From positions 58,673,634 to 58,737,633 of the forward strand of contig NC_064435.1 of the NCBI RefSeq assembly GCF_023343835.1: a stretch of DNA of 64,000 nucleotides, written 5' to 3'. The notes under the pieces were generated by a model, which saw nothing but the letters and a program-made list of their open reading frames with translations, was not told the origin of the DNA and made no database searches. The translations under genes were made by a program, and so were the position numbers. Shown in pieces: positions 63,760 to 64,000 of this stretch (within the stretch, counting starts at the first letter, position 1; every line of letters starts with the position of its first letter). The DNA is from Lagopus muta. Lineage: Eukaryota > Chordata > Aves > Galliformes > Phasianidae.

Positions 63760-64000
63760 TGGAGGCGTCGCCTGACGGGCGGCCGGGCGGCGGTATGGCG
63801 GCTGCGGGGACAGGGGCCGAGGCGGCGGGGGTCTGCTCCGGCGGGGACAGTGGGAACGTCTCGCAGAGCCACAGCAACGCCTCCGGGCTGGGCGGGCAGG
63901 AGGACGAGGAAGGGGACGCGCTGGACGCGTCGCTCAGCGCAACCGCCGCCGCCTATAGCGCGTACCTGCTGGTCGAGCGTAGCGCCTTCAGCGAGCAGGT
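63759..64000 (+). CDS. BLOC1S4: BLOC1S4 (cappuccino), 5' part, truncated by window end
   Basis: Eighty codons plus two bases, open to the window edge. The N-terminus begins MEASPDG and contains SGGDSGNVSQSHSNASG at about residues 27-43, followed by an acidic run and AAAYSAYLL at about 63-71. From memory, human BLOC1S4 begins MEG and has GDSGTVSQSHSSASG, an acidic stretch and AAAGYAACLL in the same order, a specific match. BLOC1S4 is a small coiled-coil subunit of BLOC-1, which sorts cargo to lysosome-related organelles such as melanosomes and dense granules. The conserved coiled-coil half lies beyond the window. ATG at 63759 has G at -3 and +4. Met13 (63795) is an equally well-placed alternative start. 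Confidence 0.85.
   Translation, partial: MEASPDGRPGGGMAAAGTGAEAAGVCSGGDSGNVSQSHSNASGLGGQEDEEGDALDASLSATAAAYSAYLLVERSAFSEQ

Larger units (their letters stand above)
63640..64000 (+). promoter_or_regulatory. BLOC1S4: CpG island and promoter of BLOC1S4
   Basis: Dense CpG from about 63640 to the end of the window, continuing beyond it. Within 54 bp it lines up a GC box (63706-63715), an NRF1 palindrome (63732-63741) and an E-box (63752-63759) just before the ATG. No TATA box. The 5' UTR must be short if initiation occurs near these sites. Confidence 0.8.

Noticed and set aside
61045-64000. ADNP2 3' end, the human neighbour downstream of PARD6G
   Set aside because: No homeobox or zinc-finger coding sequence is present on the - strand; the region holds a 3' UTR and a new + strand promoter instead.

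Overview
The window is vertebrate nuclear DNA, most probably from a bird and plausibly a galliform such as chicken. The bird call rests on at least seven scattered CR1 LINE fragments, several ending in the avian CR1 tail of repeated ATTCTATG-type octamers. It also rests on the absence of Alu-, B1- or L1-like sequence and on two sharp CpG islands in an otherwise AT-leaning background. Species cannot be fixed from the sequence alone.

Two protein-coding genes are supported, both on the + strand. The main one is PARD6G (Par-6 gamma). It has three coding exons (6143-6214, 16594-16816, 60185-61044) with clean GT-AG introns, and the joined frame is 384 codons plus TAG. The product is a cell-polarity scaffold with an N-terminal PB1 domain (partner aPKC), a semi-CRIB (Cdc42), a PDZ domain and a C-terminal hydrophobic PDZ ligand. 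The second gene starts in the last 242 bases: ATG at 63759, running off the window. Its N-terminus matches BLOC1S4 (cappuccino), a BLOC-1 subunit needed for lysosome-related organelles.

Layout: 1-5750 is intergenic, with CR1 pieces and two long T homopolymers. 5750-6720 is the PARD6G CpG island with promoter, G-rich 5' UTR and exon 1. 6215-16593 is intron 1, which contains an unexplained purine-rich block at about 11750-12860. 16817-60184 is a 43 kb intron 2 with CR1 fragments, microsatellites and homopolymers but no exon I can defend. 61045 to about 62965 is the PARD6G 3' UTR with AATAAA at 62943. A gap of under 1 kb follows, then a second CpG island (about 63640 onward) with a GC box, an NRF1 palindrome and a CLEAR/M-box E-box that abuts the BLOC1S4 start codon.

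The genes show no direct functional link; they are tandem neighbours with independent CpG promoters. No tRNA, rRNA, CRISPR array, intact transposon or endogenous virus was recognised. The most interesting items are the PARD6G-BLOC1S4 adjacency (unlinked in human, from memory), the E-box overlapping the BLOC1S4 start, a possible CUG-initiated N-terminal extension of PARD6G, a CR1-in-CR1 insertion, and the purine-rich block with its long antisense open frame. No new biological system is claimed.
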